DNA of 5,267 nucleotides, taken from assembly GCA_017861355.1 (NCBI GenBank), contig JAGFXQ010000262.1, positions 1 through 5,267 of the forward strand, in the 5' to 3' direction. Below the pieces are notes generated by a model. That model was not told the DNA's origin, ran no database searches, and saw only the letters and a list, made by a program, of their open reading frames with translations. Positions 1-5,267 of this stretch are shown in pieces (within the stretch, counting starts at the first letter, position 1; each line of letters starts with the position of its first letter). This stretch comes from Bacillota bacterium (GTDB lineage Bacteria; Bacillota; Clostridia; Lachnospirales; Lachnospiraceae). Both the position numbers and the translations under genes were made by a program.

Positions 1-1
1 A

Positions 2-235
2 TCAAACAGAAGGCGTGTTGTTATTCCCCTTTCGATCCGGTTTTGTCCACTCAATTACTTCATTTACCTTCTCTGCGGCTTCTTCCTTTGTCTCTGTAAT
101 CTTTTCTCCGACCTCAGATTTAAAGGTCTGCAGCTTTCCTGTTAATTCAAGCCGATCGTTATTAAGTAGCTGTCCTGCTGTATCCTTCACTTTACCGACA
201 ACATTGTCCTTCGTATTTTTAAGTTCCTCTATCAA
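2..235 (-). CDS. CsbD-like small stress-response protein
   Basis: A complete 77-residue, highly charged, Cys-free protein that starts with TTG (235-233) and stops with TGA at the window edge (4-2). Residues about 9-45 follow the CsbD pattern: a GKVKDTAGQL segment, then NNDRLELTGK, then a Lys/Glu-rich helix (EKITETKEEAAEKVNE). Bacillus subtilis CsbD is a general-stress protein of about 60 residues with no known biochemical activity; this copy has a longer, helical, Glu/Lys-rich C-terminus ending in a polar tail. No signal peptide or membrane segment is present, so it should be cytosolic. The TTG start is chosen because GGAGGG lies 7 nt upstream; the nearby ATG codons at 250 and 242 are in other frames and stop at once. 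It follows the transporter operon on the same strand but is separated by a stem-loop and about 160 nt, so it probably has its own promoter. Family assignment is fairly sure; a physiological role is inference. Confidence 0.8.
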   Translation of the reverse strand: MIEELKNTKDNVVGKVKDTAGQLLNNDRLELTGKLQTFKSEVGEKITETKEEAAEKVNEVIEWTKPDRKGNNNTPSV

Positions 236-242
236 GATTCAT

Positions 243-248
243 CCCTCC
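243..248 (-). promoter_or_regulatory. Ribosome binding site deciding the TTG start of the CsbD-like gene
   Basis: The minus strand reads GGAGGG here, 7 nt before the TTG at 235-233. This strong site is the reason for accepting the non-ATG start. Confidence 0.75.
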
Positions 249-272
249 ATAACAATTACATGTGTAGCATAG

Positions 273-294
273 TACCAAATACAATTAAGTTAAT
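273..294 (-). promoter_or_regulatory. Weak candidate sigma-A promoter for the CsbD-like gene (approximate)
   Basis: On the minus strand TTAACT (about 293-288) and TATGCT (about 271-266) are separated by 16 nt. Each matches four of six bases of the TTGACA/TATAAT consensus. The position is plausible, about 30 nt before the start codon, but AT-rich DNA yields such matches by chance. No B. subtilis-type sigma-B promoter was recognised. Treat as a low-confidence suggestion. Confidence 0.2.
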
Positions 295-394
295 TTGTGT
301 CTGTTCTTTAGGATGTGTAGAAACACAGAAAATATTCGAAGTCCACAAATCAACGATACAAAGCACGCTTCGCGAACTTTCTATTGTCATGAGA

Positions 395-422
395 AAGAGC
401 TCGGATCATTATCCGAGCTCTT
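395..422 (-). terminator. Intrinsic terminator-like stem-loop ending the transporter operon
   Basis: A perfect 12-bp inverted repeat (AAGAGCTCGGAT with its complement) closes a 4-nt loop at 407-410. It begins 26 nt after the stop codon of the binding-protein gene. On the minus strand the stem is preceded by an A-rich stretch but followed only by a broken T-tract (TCTCATGAC). On the plus strand the following run ACATTTTT is better, though no plus-strand gene leads into it. It may stop transcription incompletely, or serve mainly as a 3'-end stabiliser. Confidence 0.7.
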
Positions 423-448
423 ACATTTTTACCTGTTTTTGTTAGGAA

Positions 449-2059
449 TTATTTACTTTTTGCTGCAATGAAAGCGTCTACCTGTGTATTAGCTTCGGCT
501 ACCACTTTATCAATACCGTTATCTTTTAACTTCTGAATATATTCCGGAAGCTTTTCAGCCGGATCAACGGTTCCAGTGTTCAGAGCCAATGCATATTCAG
601 CTGCTACGTTTGCAAGAGCACCCATTTCGGTCTCAACTGCACTGCCATCAAAAGCAAAGCCAAGAACCGGAATTTCACCTGCAGAACCATAGTAAGCTTT
701 GAAGCCATCCCAGAAATCAGCTCCCTGACCCTTCTGAGGAGGTAACAGAGTAACATTACCCATACCATTGGTCCAAGGCATGTAGTCATCACGTTTCGGT
801 GTGAATTCTGCTTCACCGTTAACCATGTTATAATGAACGCCTTCTACGCCGTAATCAAGAAGTGTCATTAAGTAAGGATCTGTGTTCAACAGGTTAAGGA
901 ACATCATAGCGCGTTCCGGATTTTTAGAAGCTGTTGAAATAGCCATCATAGCACCCTGAGAAGAGGTAGTATCAACGTACGGAGGTGTACAAGGAACCAT
1001 AGCTACTTCAAATCCACGCTCTTTGCTTGCCTGAACTTCGTAACCAAGAGCATAGCTCTGTGTTCCGATTAAGTATTCGCCGGTAAGCTGTTTTGCGGTA
1101 CGTGTATCATTTGCCTGGCTTGCATTACCCATAGCAGGATCAATGTATCCAGCTAAGAAATATTCACGTGTCTTCTCAACAAATTTCTTGTATTCCGGAG
1201 TTTCAAATTTGCTTAAAAGCTTGTTGCCGTAAGGACCCTCAGCTGCGGTATCGGTAGGGTTGATGTAGTAGGAAAGAAGATTGTTGGTTCCTGCATCACC
1301 AGTAACGATGATAGAGTTAGTAACCATTCTCTCAAGAACATTACCTTCTACTAATAACGGATAGAAGTCAGCGCCTTCGCCGTCTTTTACCTTCTTCAGA
1401 ATTTCGCCAAAGCTGTAGTAATCAGCATTCTTGATATCATCAACGGTATAACCGTATTTCTCAAGTAACGGAACATTGATATCCCAGCAGTTCTGAGTAG
1501 CAATATCCTTGTAACCGGGAACTGCATATACACCATAACCATCGGAGCCATTGATTGTTGCGCCCTGTGTTAATACTGTGGGAAGTGTCTTCCAAAGGTC
1601 GGGAGCATACTGCTCGATCAGGTTGTTGTCAGGATTATCAAGACGAACCCAAGCGCCTTTTCTTGCAAATGCATTGTATTCATCAGCACTCCAAGAGCAA
1701 GTGAAATAGATATCTACATCATCGCCGCCGTTGATTGCGAGAACTGCATTGCTGTCAAAGTCACCCCAAGTACCCCAGATCGGTTCAAGAGTTACATTAA
1801 TCTTCTCTTTTAAGTATTCATTTGCTTTCGCAAGAACCTCAGAATCATCGGTAACATTGCTGCCGTGAAGATACCATTTTAAGGTTACAGGTGCTAATTC
1901 TTCTTTTGCCGGTGCTTCGGTAGCTGCAGCTTCCTCCGTCTTAGCGCCGGTATCTGTTGCTGCACCAGTATCTGCTGTTTCTTCTGCTTTCTTGCCACAG
2001 CCGACAAAAAGCATGGTCAGCATCATGAGTGACAGAATAACTGATAGAACTTTTTTCAT
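449..2059 (-). CDS. Carbohydrate ABC transporter substrate-binding lipoprotein (LipO-like, DUF3502-type C-terminus)
   Basis: A 536-residue extracellular solute-binding protein, the capture component of the importer encoded by the two genes just upstream. Residues 1-21 form a lipoprotein signal peptide (MKKV, hydrophobic core, then LFVGC with lipidated Cys21; Phe at -3 is less usual than Leu). Residues 22-57 are a low-complexity Ala/Glu/Thr linker that spaces the domain from the membrane. The two-lobed binding fold follows, from VTLKWYLHG at 58-66, with family-typical stretches such as GDDVDIYFTCSW (112-123) and FLAGYIDPAM (301-310). The C-terminal part, about 400-532, matches the DUF3502 pattern: VLGFAFDGS (465-473), VAAEYALALNTGTVDP (485-500), a LPEYIQKLKDNGIDKV helix and VDAFIAAK. 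The length is normal for this class. The ATG start has GGGAGGG 8 nt upstream. It is last in the operon, after the permeases. The substrate is probably an oligosaccharide but cannot be named from the sequence. Confidence 0.93.
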   Translation of the reverse strand: MKKVLSVILSLMMLTMLFVGCGKKAEETADTGAATDTGAKTEEAAATEAPAKEELAPVTLKWYLHGSNVTDDSEVLAKANEYLKEKINVTLEPIWGTWGDFDSNAVLAINGGDDVDIYFTCSWSADEYNAFARKGAWVRLDNPDNNLIEQYAPDLWKTLPTVLTQGATINGSDGYGVYAVPGYKDIATQNCWDINVPLLEKYGYTVDDIKNADYYSFGEILKKVKDGEGADFYPLLVEGNVLERMVTNSIIVTGDAGTNNLLSYYINPTDTAAEGPYGNKLLSKFETPEYKKFVEKTREYFLAGYIDPAMGNASQANDTRTAKQLTGEYLIGTQSYALGYEVQASKERGFEVAMVPCTPPYVDTTSSQGAMMAISTASKNPERAMMFLNLLNTDPYLMTLLDYGVEGVHYNMVNGEAEFTPKRDDYMPWTNGMGNVTLLPPQKGQGADFWDGFKAYYGSAGEIPVLGFAFDGSAVETEMGALANVAAEYALALNTGTVDPAEKLPEYIQKLKDNGIDKVVAEANTQVDAFIAAKSK

Positions 2060-2067
2060 GAAATAAA

Positions 2068-2074
2068 CCCTCCC
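2068..2074 (-). promoter_or_regulatory. Strong ribosome binding site of the binding-protein gene
   Basis: GGGAGGG on the minus strand, 8 nt before the ATG at 2059. It is much stronger than the AGGA in front of the lplC-like gene, in line with the higher amount of binding protein than permease such importers need. Confidence 0.75.
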
Positions 2075-2098
2075 TGATAAAATAATTTATTTGTAATC

Positions 2099-2117
2099 GG
2101 CTGACACTATGTCCGCC
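2099..2117 (-). other. Intergenic stem-loop between permease and binding-protein genes
   Basis: The minus strand reads GGC-G-GACA, loop TAG, TGTC-A-GCC. This is a 4-bp plus 3-bp stem interrupted by one G/A mismatch. It lies 4 nt after the lplC-like stop codon and 24 nt before the ribosome binding site of the next gene. No T-run follows directly, so it is not a clean terminator. Such hairpins inside transporter operons can protect mRNA segments or cause partial termination; either role here is inference. Confidence 0.4.
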
Positions 2118-2121
2118 GTTC

Positions 2122-3054
2122 TTACCCTTTTACTGATCCGATGGTCAGTCCTGAGATTATGTAACGTTGGAAGAATGGATATGCGAAAGCAATTGGTATT
2201 ACAATCAATACAACCAATGCCATTCGCAAGCTTTCCTGTGGCAGGGTGCCAAGAATCTTGGTAACCTCCGCTCCGATGACCGAGCTGTTACGAACAAGGA
2301 AGTCTACCTGGTTCTGCATCTTCATCAACAGATACTGCAAAGGGAAATATTTTGCATCACGAATATAAAGCATTGCAATAAACCATTCATTCCAGTATGC
2401 CAATGCATTGAGAAGTGCTACCGTAGCGATTCCCGGCTTGGAGATCGGTACAATAATCTTGAATAAAGTGTTATACTCCCCGCTTCCATCGATTGCCGCT
2501 GCTTCGATCAGCTCGTTCGGCACCGTACTTTGGAAGAAGGTTCTCATAATGATGATATTAAAAGGATTCAACAGCATGGGAACAATCAATGCTGCATAAC
2601 TATCATTTAACCCCAGTATGTTCTTACAAACCATATAGGTTGGTGCTAATCCTCCGCCAAACATCATGGTAAAGAAGGCGAAGAATGTAAAGAACCTGCG
2701 GTATTTAAAATCTTTACGAAACAGTGCATAAGAATACAGGATGCACATCAGCACGCTCAAAGCGGTGCCAACTATCGTAATGAAAAAGCTGTTGAAGTAG
2801 GAACGCCATAACTGGTCTCCCAGATCCATTACATATCGGTATGCTTCTAAGGACCATTGAACCGGTTGAAAGGAGAAGCCGATCTCGCGTATACTGCTTT
2901 CCGAAGAAAACGATATGATTGCTACGAAGATAAACGGTATGACACAGATCAGGCAAAACAGGCCAAGTACAATATGGAACATAAATTCTACGGGAAGGCT
3001 GACACGGTTTAACCGCTTATTGCCTCTTCGTTTCACTGTTATTTCATTCATCAT
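2122..3054 (-). CDS. lplC: Carbohydrate ABC transporter permease, LplC/YtcP-like
   Basis: One of two membrane subunits forming the import channel, with a MalG-like binding-protein-dependent permease fold. Counting 310 residues from the ATG at 3054, six hydrophobic segments lie near 24-49, 89-112, 121-143, 152-173, 208-231 and 277-295. The cytoplasmic EAA loop that docks the ATPase is at about 184-203 (EAAAIDGSGEY, then KIIVPIS). The C-terminus GLTIGSVKG is a hallmark of the LplC branch. The start is uncertain: TTG 3063, ATG 3060, ATG 3054 and ATG 3051 are all in frame. The only recognisable Shine-Dalgarno, AGGA at 3067-3064, is 9 nt from ATG 3054 but only 3 nt from ATG 3060, so 3054 is preferred. 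It lies 52 nt downstream of the lplB-like gene and 62 nt upstream of the binding-protein gene. It appears intact. Confidence 0.93.
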   Translation of the reverse strand: MMNEITVKRRGNKRLNRVSLPVEFMFHIVLGLFCLICVIPFIFVAIISFSSESSIREIGFSFQPVQWSLEAYRYVMDLGDQLWRSYFNSFFITIVGTALSVLMCILYSYALFRKDFKYRRFFTFFAFFTMMFGGGLAPTYMVCKNILGLNDSYAALIVPMLLNPFNIIIMRTFFQSTVPNELIEAAAIDGSGEYNTLFKIIVPISKPGIATVALLNALAYWNEWFIAMLYIRDAKYFPLQYLLMKMQNQVDFLVRNSSVIGAEVTKILGTLPQESLRMALVVLIVIPIAFAYPFFQRYIISGLTIGSVKG

Positions 3055-3063
3055 TTCCATCAA

Positions 3064-3067
3064 TCCT
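3064..3067 (-). promoter_or_regulatory. Weak ribosome binding site that decides the lplC start
   Basis: AGGA on the minus strand is the only Shine-Dalgarno-like element before a cluster of four in-frame start codons. Its spacing is best for ATG 3054 (9 nt). It directly abuts TTG 3063 and is 3 nt from ATG 3060, arguing against both. Confidence 0.45.
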
Positions 3068-3091
3068 ATCTATTTTTATTGTGAGAAGCCG

Positions 3092-3109
3092 TAATTACTT
3101 ATGTAATTA
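3092..3109. repeat. Perfect 7-bp AT-rich inverted repeat over the lplB stop codon
   Basis: TAATTAC and GTAATTA flank a 4-nt spacer (3099-3102). On the minus strand the left arm begins with the TAA stop codon of the lplB-like gene. As RNA the stem would be weak (only one G-C pair), and no T-run follows. It is a real repeat, but its function is unknown and chance is plausible. Confidence 0.35.
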
Positions 3110-4072
3110 GAACAGACTGCTATCTTCATCCACTTTACGTACCAGCGTATTCGCACCCATCAGACATACAAAGCCTACCAGATTCTGCAGGAGGCCGGCA
3201 GCGGTACTCATTCCGACATTATTCGTAGCCATCAATGCCCGGTATACATAGGTATCAATAACCTGGGTACTGGGAAATAACGGTCCCGAGTTCATCGGTA
3301 CATTCCAGAACAGACCAAAGTCAGCGTTAAATATCTTACCGACATTCATAATAAAGAGAATGATGATCATGGGCTTCAGATGCGGTATGGTTACATATCG
3401 TACCTGCTGCCATTTGCTTGCACCGTCAATACTTGCAGCTTCATACTGAGAAGCATCAATTCCGGTGATTGCAGCCAGATATAAGATTGTGGAATAGCCG
3501 ATATTCTTCCATAGATTTGCTATGGTTAGTATCACCGGCCATGGTTTATTGTCATTGTACCAGTTGGTAACATCCATTCCCCAGCTTTGCTGGAGGTGCA
3601 CCAGAAGTCCGCGGGTCGGATCAAGAAAGGCAAGAACGAAATAGCTTGCTACGACCCAGCTTAAGAAATAAGGGAAAAACATTAAAGTCTGGTGAACCTT
3701 CGCTACAAACTTATTCGATATCTCATTCAGCATGATGGCAAAGGTTACAGAAATAATTAAGCCCAGTACAATCCAGAGTGCATTGTATCCGATGGTATTC
3801 TTAATCATTTTTAGCGAGTCCGAGGTTTTGTAGAGGAATTCAAAGTTCTTTAATCCGACCCACTTGCTATGCATTATGTTGTTGAACAGTGACGGATCCT
3901 TGGTGTAGATCTTGTAATCCTTGAATGCAATTACAATACCAAACATCGGAAGATAACGAAGCAATAATAGCCAGATCACTCCCGGAGCCACCATGGTGAG
4001 CAGCAGCAACGTTTTCTTCTTGGTTGAAAATCCATTCGGTGTAACTTTTCCTGTAGCAATTGGTTTGGGCAT
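3107..4072 (-). CDS. lplB: Carbohydrate ABC transporter permease, LplB/YteP-like
   Basis: The other membrane subunit of the importer, 321 residues, a usual length for the family. Six hydrophobic segments lie near 21-50, 93-116, 128-152, 178-202, 234-250 and 288-311. The family-typical LRYLPMFGIVIAFKDYKI lies at about 38-55 and MFFPYFLSWVV at about 131-141. The EAA loop contacting the ATPase is at about 211-230 (EAASIDGASKW, then YVTIPHLKP). The N-terminus is short and positively charged, consistent with a cytoplasmic end and no cleaved signal. The ATG at 4072 has GGGAGG 10 nt upstream. It is the first gene of the operon lplB-lplC-binding protein. No ATPase gene is adjacent; members of this family usually use a shared MsmX/UgpC-type ATPase encoded elsewhere. 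The symbol reflects family likeness, not a proven orthologue. Confidence 0.93.
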   Translation of the reverse strand: MPKPIATGKVTPNGFSTKKKTLLLLTMVAPGVIWLLLLRYLPMFGIVIAFKDYKIYTKDPSLFNNIMHSKWVGLKNFEFLYKTSDSLKMIKNTIGYNALWIVLGLIISVTFAIMLNEISNKFVAKVHQTLMFFPYFLSWVVASYFVLAFLDPTRGLLVHLQQSWGMDVTNWYNDNKPWPVILTIANLWKNIGYSTILYLAAITGIDASQYEAASIDGASKWQQVRYVTIPHLKPMIIILFIMNVGKIFNADFGLFWNVPMNSGPLFPSTQVIDTYVYRALMATNNVGMSTAAGLLQNLVGFVCLMGANTLVRKVDEDSSLF

Positions 4073-4082
4073 AATGGTAAAG

Positions 4083-4088
4083 CCTCCC
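4083..4088 (-). promoter_or_regulatory. Ribosome binding site of the lplB-like gene
   Basis: GGGAGG on the minus strand, 10 nt before the ATG at 4072. It supports this start for the first gene of the operon. Confidence 0.7.
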
Positions 4089-4101
4089 TTATTAATCTAG
4101 T

Positions 4102-4128
4102 AGCATTGTGTAATTTTACTAAAATGCT
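4102..4128 (-). other. Alternative small hairpins in the operon leader
   Basis: In the presumed leader, AGCATT and AATGCT (4128-4123 and 4107-4102 on the minus strand) could form a 6-bp stem. ATTTT/AAAAT around 4113-4125 could form an overlapping 5-bp stem with a 3-nt loop. The two share bases and exclude each other. They end about 14 nt before the ribosome binding site. The stems are short and AT-rich, so a regulatory role is only a possibility; no known riboswitch was recognised. Confidence 0.2.
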
Positions 4129-4155
4129 CTTCCTTGTTACGCGTTATTTATGAAT

Positions 4156-4161
4156 ATTATA
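4156..4161 (-). promoter_or_regulatory. Candidate -10 box of the transporter operon promoter
   Basis: The minus strand reads TATAAT exactly, about 84 nt before the lplB start, predicting a transcript start near 4149 and a leader of about 75 nt. At 16-18 nt upstream there is no TTGACA-like -35 box (the sequence there is GCGAAACGAAATAA), and there is no TGn extended -10. A good -10 with a missing -35 suits a promoter that needs an activator. It is also possible that the match is chance in AT-rich DNA. Confidence 0.45.
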
Positions 4162-4227
4162 TAATCATATTACACATTATTTCGTTTCGCGTCATTTCAC
4201 AGAATTGCTATTATTTGCTTAAATTTG

Positions 4228-4242
4228 TTGTCTTTCCTTGTC
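4228..4242 (-). promoter_or_regulatory. 10-bp-phased direct repeat upstream of the operon promoter
   Basis: GACAA occurs twice on the minus strand (4242-4238 and 4232-4228), exactly 10 bp apart and so on the same face of the helix. It lies about 65-85 bp upstream of the candidate -10 box. AraC-family activators, which commonly control LplB/LplC-type operons, bind such half-sites. No regulator gene is in the window, so this is a suggestion only. Confidence 0.25.
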
Positions 4243-4259
4243 CCACTTTAGAAAGCATC

Positions 4260-4335
4260 AAAAAAGAGACAATTTCAGAACAATACCAATCGCCGGATCA
4301 TACCGGACAACTGATTTTGTTTTGAAATTGTCTCT
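4260..4335 (-). terminator. Long-armed intrinsic terminator after the zinc-ribbon gene
   Basis: A perfect 13-bp inverted repeat (AGAGACAATTTCA at 4265-4277 and its complement at 4323-4335) is followed on the minus strand by a T6 run (4265-4260). The stem begins 18 nt after the stop codon of the upstream gene. After one mismatch the arms pair for 5 more bp (4279-4283 with 4317-4321). Inside, AATC/GATT and a CCGG/CCGG mini-stem can fold further. It separates the zinc-ribbon gene from the transporter operon. The total hairpin of about 71 nt is long for a terminator. Confidence 0.75.
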
Positions 4336-4353
4336 AAATTCATAACCTTGTTG

Positions 4354-5267
4354 TTAGAATGGCAACTCGGATTTTAACCGACGGACCATCCTGACATAGT
4401 GCTTCTTACACTGTACATTATGACCGTTCTCGATGAAGTTAAGGCATGGCATCACATCTTCTTTCCATATCCTATCGTATCTTTCTTCCCCATCGGTCTG
4501 CATATTGAGGTAGGCTACGATGACAGGCGCAATCCGGTAATACTCATTAATCATCCTTGCTCCACTCTTCGTATTCATAAGATAATTATCCCTATACTCT
4601 CGTAAGATCATTAATTCATCGCAGTCATCCGGTTTATTCAGGGTATCACATACCGCGGAAGTGATAAAGCAAAAACCCTTTCGTTCAAATCCTGCTGCCA
4701 GCTCCTCATAATTCGCTTTTTTGAATTCATAGCTTGGATATTTCTGTTTCCAATCCTTCATAATCTGATCAATCAGAGCTTCGCTGATCGTCAGCTTAAG
4801 ATGGGAAAGCATCGGAATAAGATAAACTGCCAGAAAGAAACGATGCTGATCCAGAAGTCTGGCCTTCGAATTACCGGATAATACACTCTTGTGTGCTTCT
4901 ATCTGATTTTCCGCCGTCATTAGAATACTCTCCGAGAGTTCTTTGATTACCTGTTCCTTACTCTCCTCGGATCCGAATGCATAACGATCTGCTACTGACA
5001 GAATGTCTTCTCCCAATTCAGAATATGCTTGAAATGCTCCCTTATAGCCTGCGCCTGTGAAGTTCTTCAATAGCTTCTCATAATCCTCGATTAAGCTACC
5101 TGCCTGTAACAGTGATGTCCGATAAGCAGTCTGGAATTCCATGCTCTCCACATTCTGCTCCTCAGGCGTTCTTTGTTCTTCTATACTAATATTCTCACCA
5201 CAGTACATACAGATGCATTGTTTCAGTTCTGCCGGCACCGGAAGCTCTTTCCCACACTTTGGGCAAT
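4354..5267 (-). CDS. Zinc-ribbon protein with C-terminal CFI-box-like domain (5'-partial)
   Basis: The reading frame is open to the window edge, so the start is missing; 303 residues are visible. A GTG at 5238 is in frame but is not the likely start, because the codons before it encode CPKCGKELP, the first half of a zinc ribbon. Numbered from the first whole codon, the metal ligands are Cys1, Cys4, Cys19 and Cys22 (CPKC and CMYC, with an extra Cys17). A largely helical, charged middle part (about 40-195) has no motif I know. Near the C-terminus, CFITSAVC (199-206), then LREYRD (221-226) and NEYYRIAPVIVAYL (240-253), resemble the CFI-box C-terminal domain, whose function is unknown. No signal peptide is seen in the visible part and no convincing membrane segment, so it is probably cytosolic. 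The true start is likely only a few codons outside the window. It is followed by its own terminator and is not in the transporter operon. The zinc ribbon is clear; the CFI-box naming is from memory of the motif. Confidence 0.8.
   Translation of the reverse strand, partial: CPKCGKELPVPAELKQCICMYCGENISIEEQRTPEEQNVESMEFQTAYRTSLLQAGSLIEDYEKLLKNFTGAGYKGAFQAYSELGEDILSVADRYAFGSEESKEQVIKELSESILMTAENQIEAHKSVLSGNSKARLLDQHRFFLAVYLIPMLSHLKLTISEALIDQIMKDWKQKYPSYEFKKANYEELAAGFERKGFCFITSAVCDTLNKPDDCDELMILREYRDNYLMNTKSGARMINEYYRIAPVIVAYLNMQTDGEERYDRIWKEDVMPCLNFIENGHNVQCKKHYVRMVRRLKSELPF

Noticed and set aside
15..272. Plus-strand 85-residue open frame opposite the CsbD-like gene
   Set aside because: It is a Ser/Phe-rich shadow of the Lys/Glu-rich CsbD-like frame; the opposite strand has the family match and a strong ribosome binding site.
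260..445. Plus-strand 61-residue open frame in the gap between the CsbD-like gene and the binding-protein gene
   Set aside because: It has no ribosome binding site, its sequence looks like no protein family, and it runs through the terminator stem at 395-422.
4180..4205. Possible catabolite-responsive (cre) operator around the GAAACGAAAT/GTGAAATGAC stretch
   Set aside because: It does not fit the TGnAAnCGnTnnCA pattern in either orientation, lacking the central palindrome.
4134..4325. Plus-strand 63-residue open frame in the operon control region
   Set aside because: It runs antisense through the promoter and into the terminator hairpin, lacks a convincing ribosome binding site, and has a composition explained by AT-rich DNA.
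4080..4330. Possible riboswitch or small RNA in the 281-bp gap before the lplB-like gene
   Set aside because: No conserved riboswitch core was recognised. Most of the gap is upstream of the predicted transcript start, and the leader itself is only about 75 nt with weak stems.
4265..4335. Inverted repeats as the ends of a small insertion element
   Set aside because: No target-site duplication is evident beside the arms, there is no coding content, and the T6 run plus position right after a stop codon are explained by a terminator.

Overview
The window looks like a piece of chromosome from a low-to-moderate GC Gram-positive anaerobe, most likely a Clostridia of the Lachnospiraceae type. The support is strong GGGAGG-type ribosome binding sites, TTG start use, a lipoprotein-anchored sugar-binding protein, an LplB/LplC-type permease pair with no ATPase beside it, and a zinc-ribbon protein of a kind I associate with Lachnospiraceae. 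The genus cannot be fixed from sequence reading alone. All five genes lie on the minus strand, so transcription runs from high to low coordinates.

Layout in the direction of transcription: (1) 5267-4354 is the 3' part of a gene for a protein with an N-terminal zinc ribbon and a C-terminal CFI-box-like domain. Its 5' end is outside the window. It ends at a long-armed hairpin with a T6 run (4260-4335). (2) 4259-4073 is the control region of the transporter operon: a TATAAT -10 box without a recognisable -35 box, an upstream 10-bp-phased direct repeat, and a roughly 75-nt leader. (3) 4072-3107 and 3063/3054-2122 are the two membrane subunits of a carbohydrate ABC importer (LplB/YteP-like and LplC/YtcP-like). 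(4) 2059-449 is the substrate-binding lipoprotein with a C-terminal DUF3502-type region, preceded by an intergenic stem-loop. The operon closes with a 12-bp perfect stem at 395-422. (5) 235-2 is a small CsbD-like stress protein with a TTG start.

The three transporter genes form one functional unit: a lipoprotein captures a probable oligosaccharide outside the cell and passes it to an LplB-LplC channel. The ATPase that should drive the channel is not in the window, as is usual for this family, which borrows a shared MsmX/UgpC-type ATPase. No glycoside hydrolase, regulator or sensor kinase is visible, so the substrate cannot be named.

I see no mobile element, CRISPR array, tRNA or rRNA. Most of the window is ordinary transporter sequence. 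The least understood part is the zinc-ribbon/CFI-box protein at the right edge. I found no convincing evidence of a novel multi-gene system.
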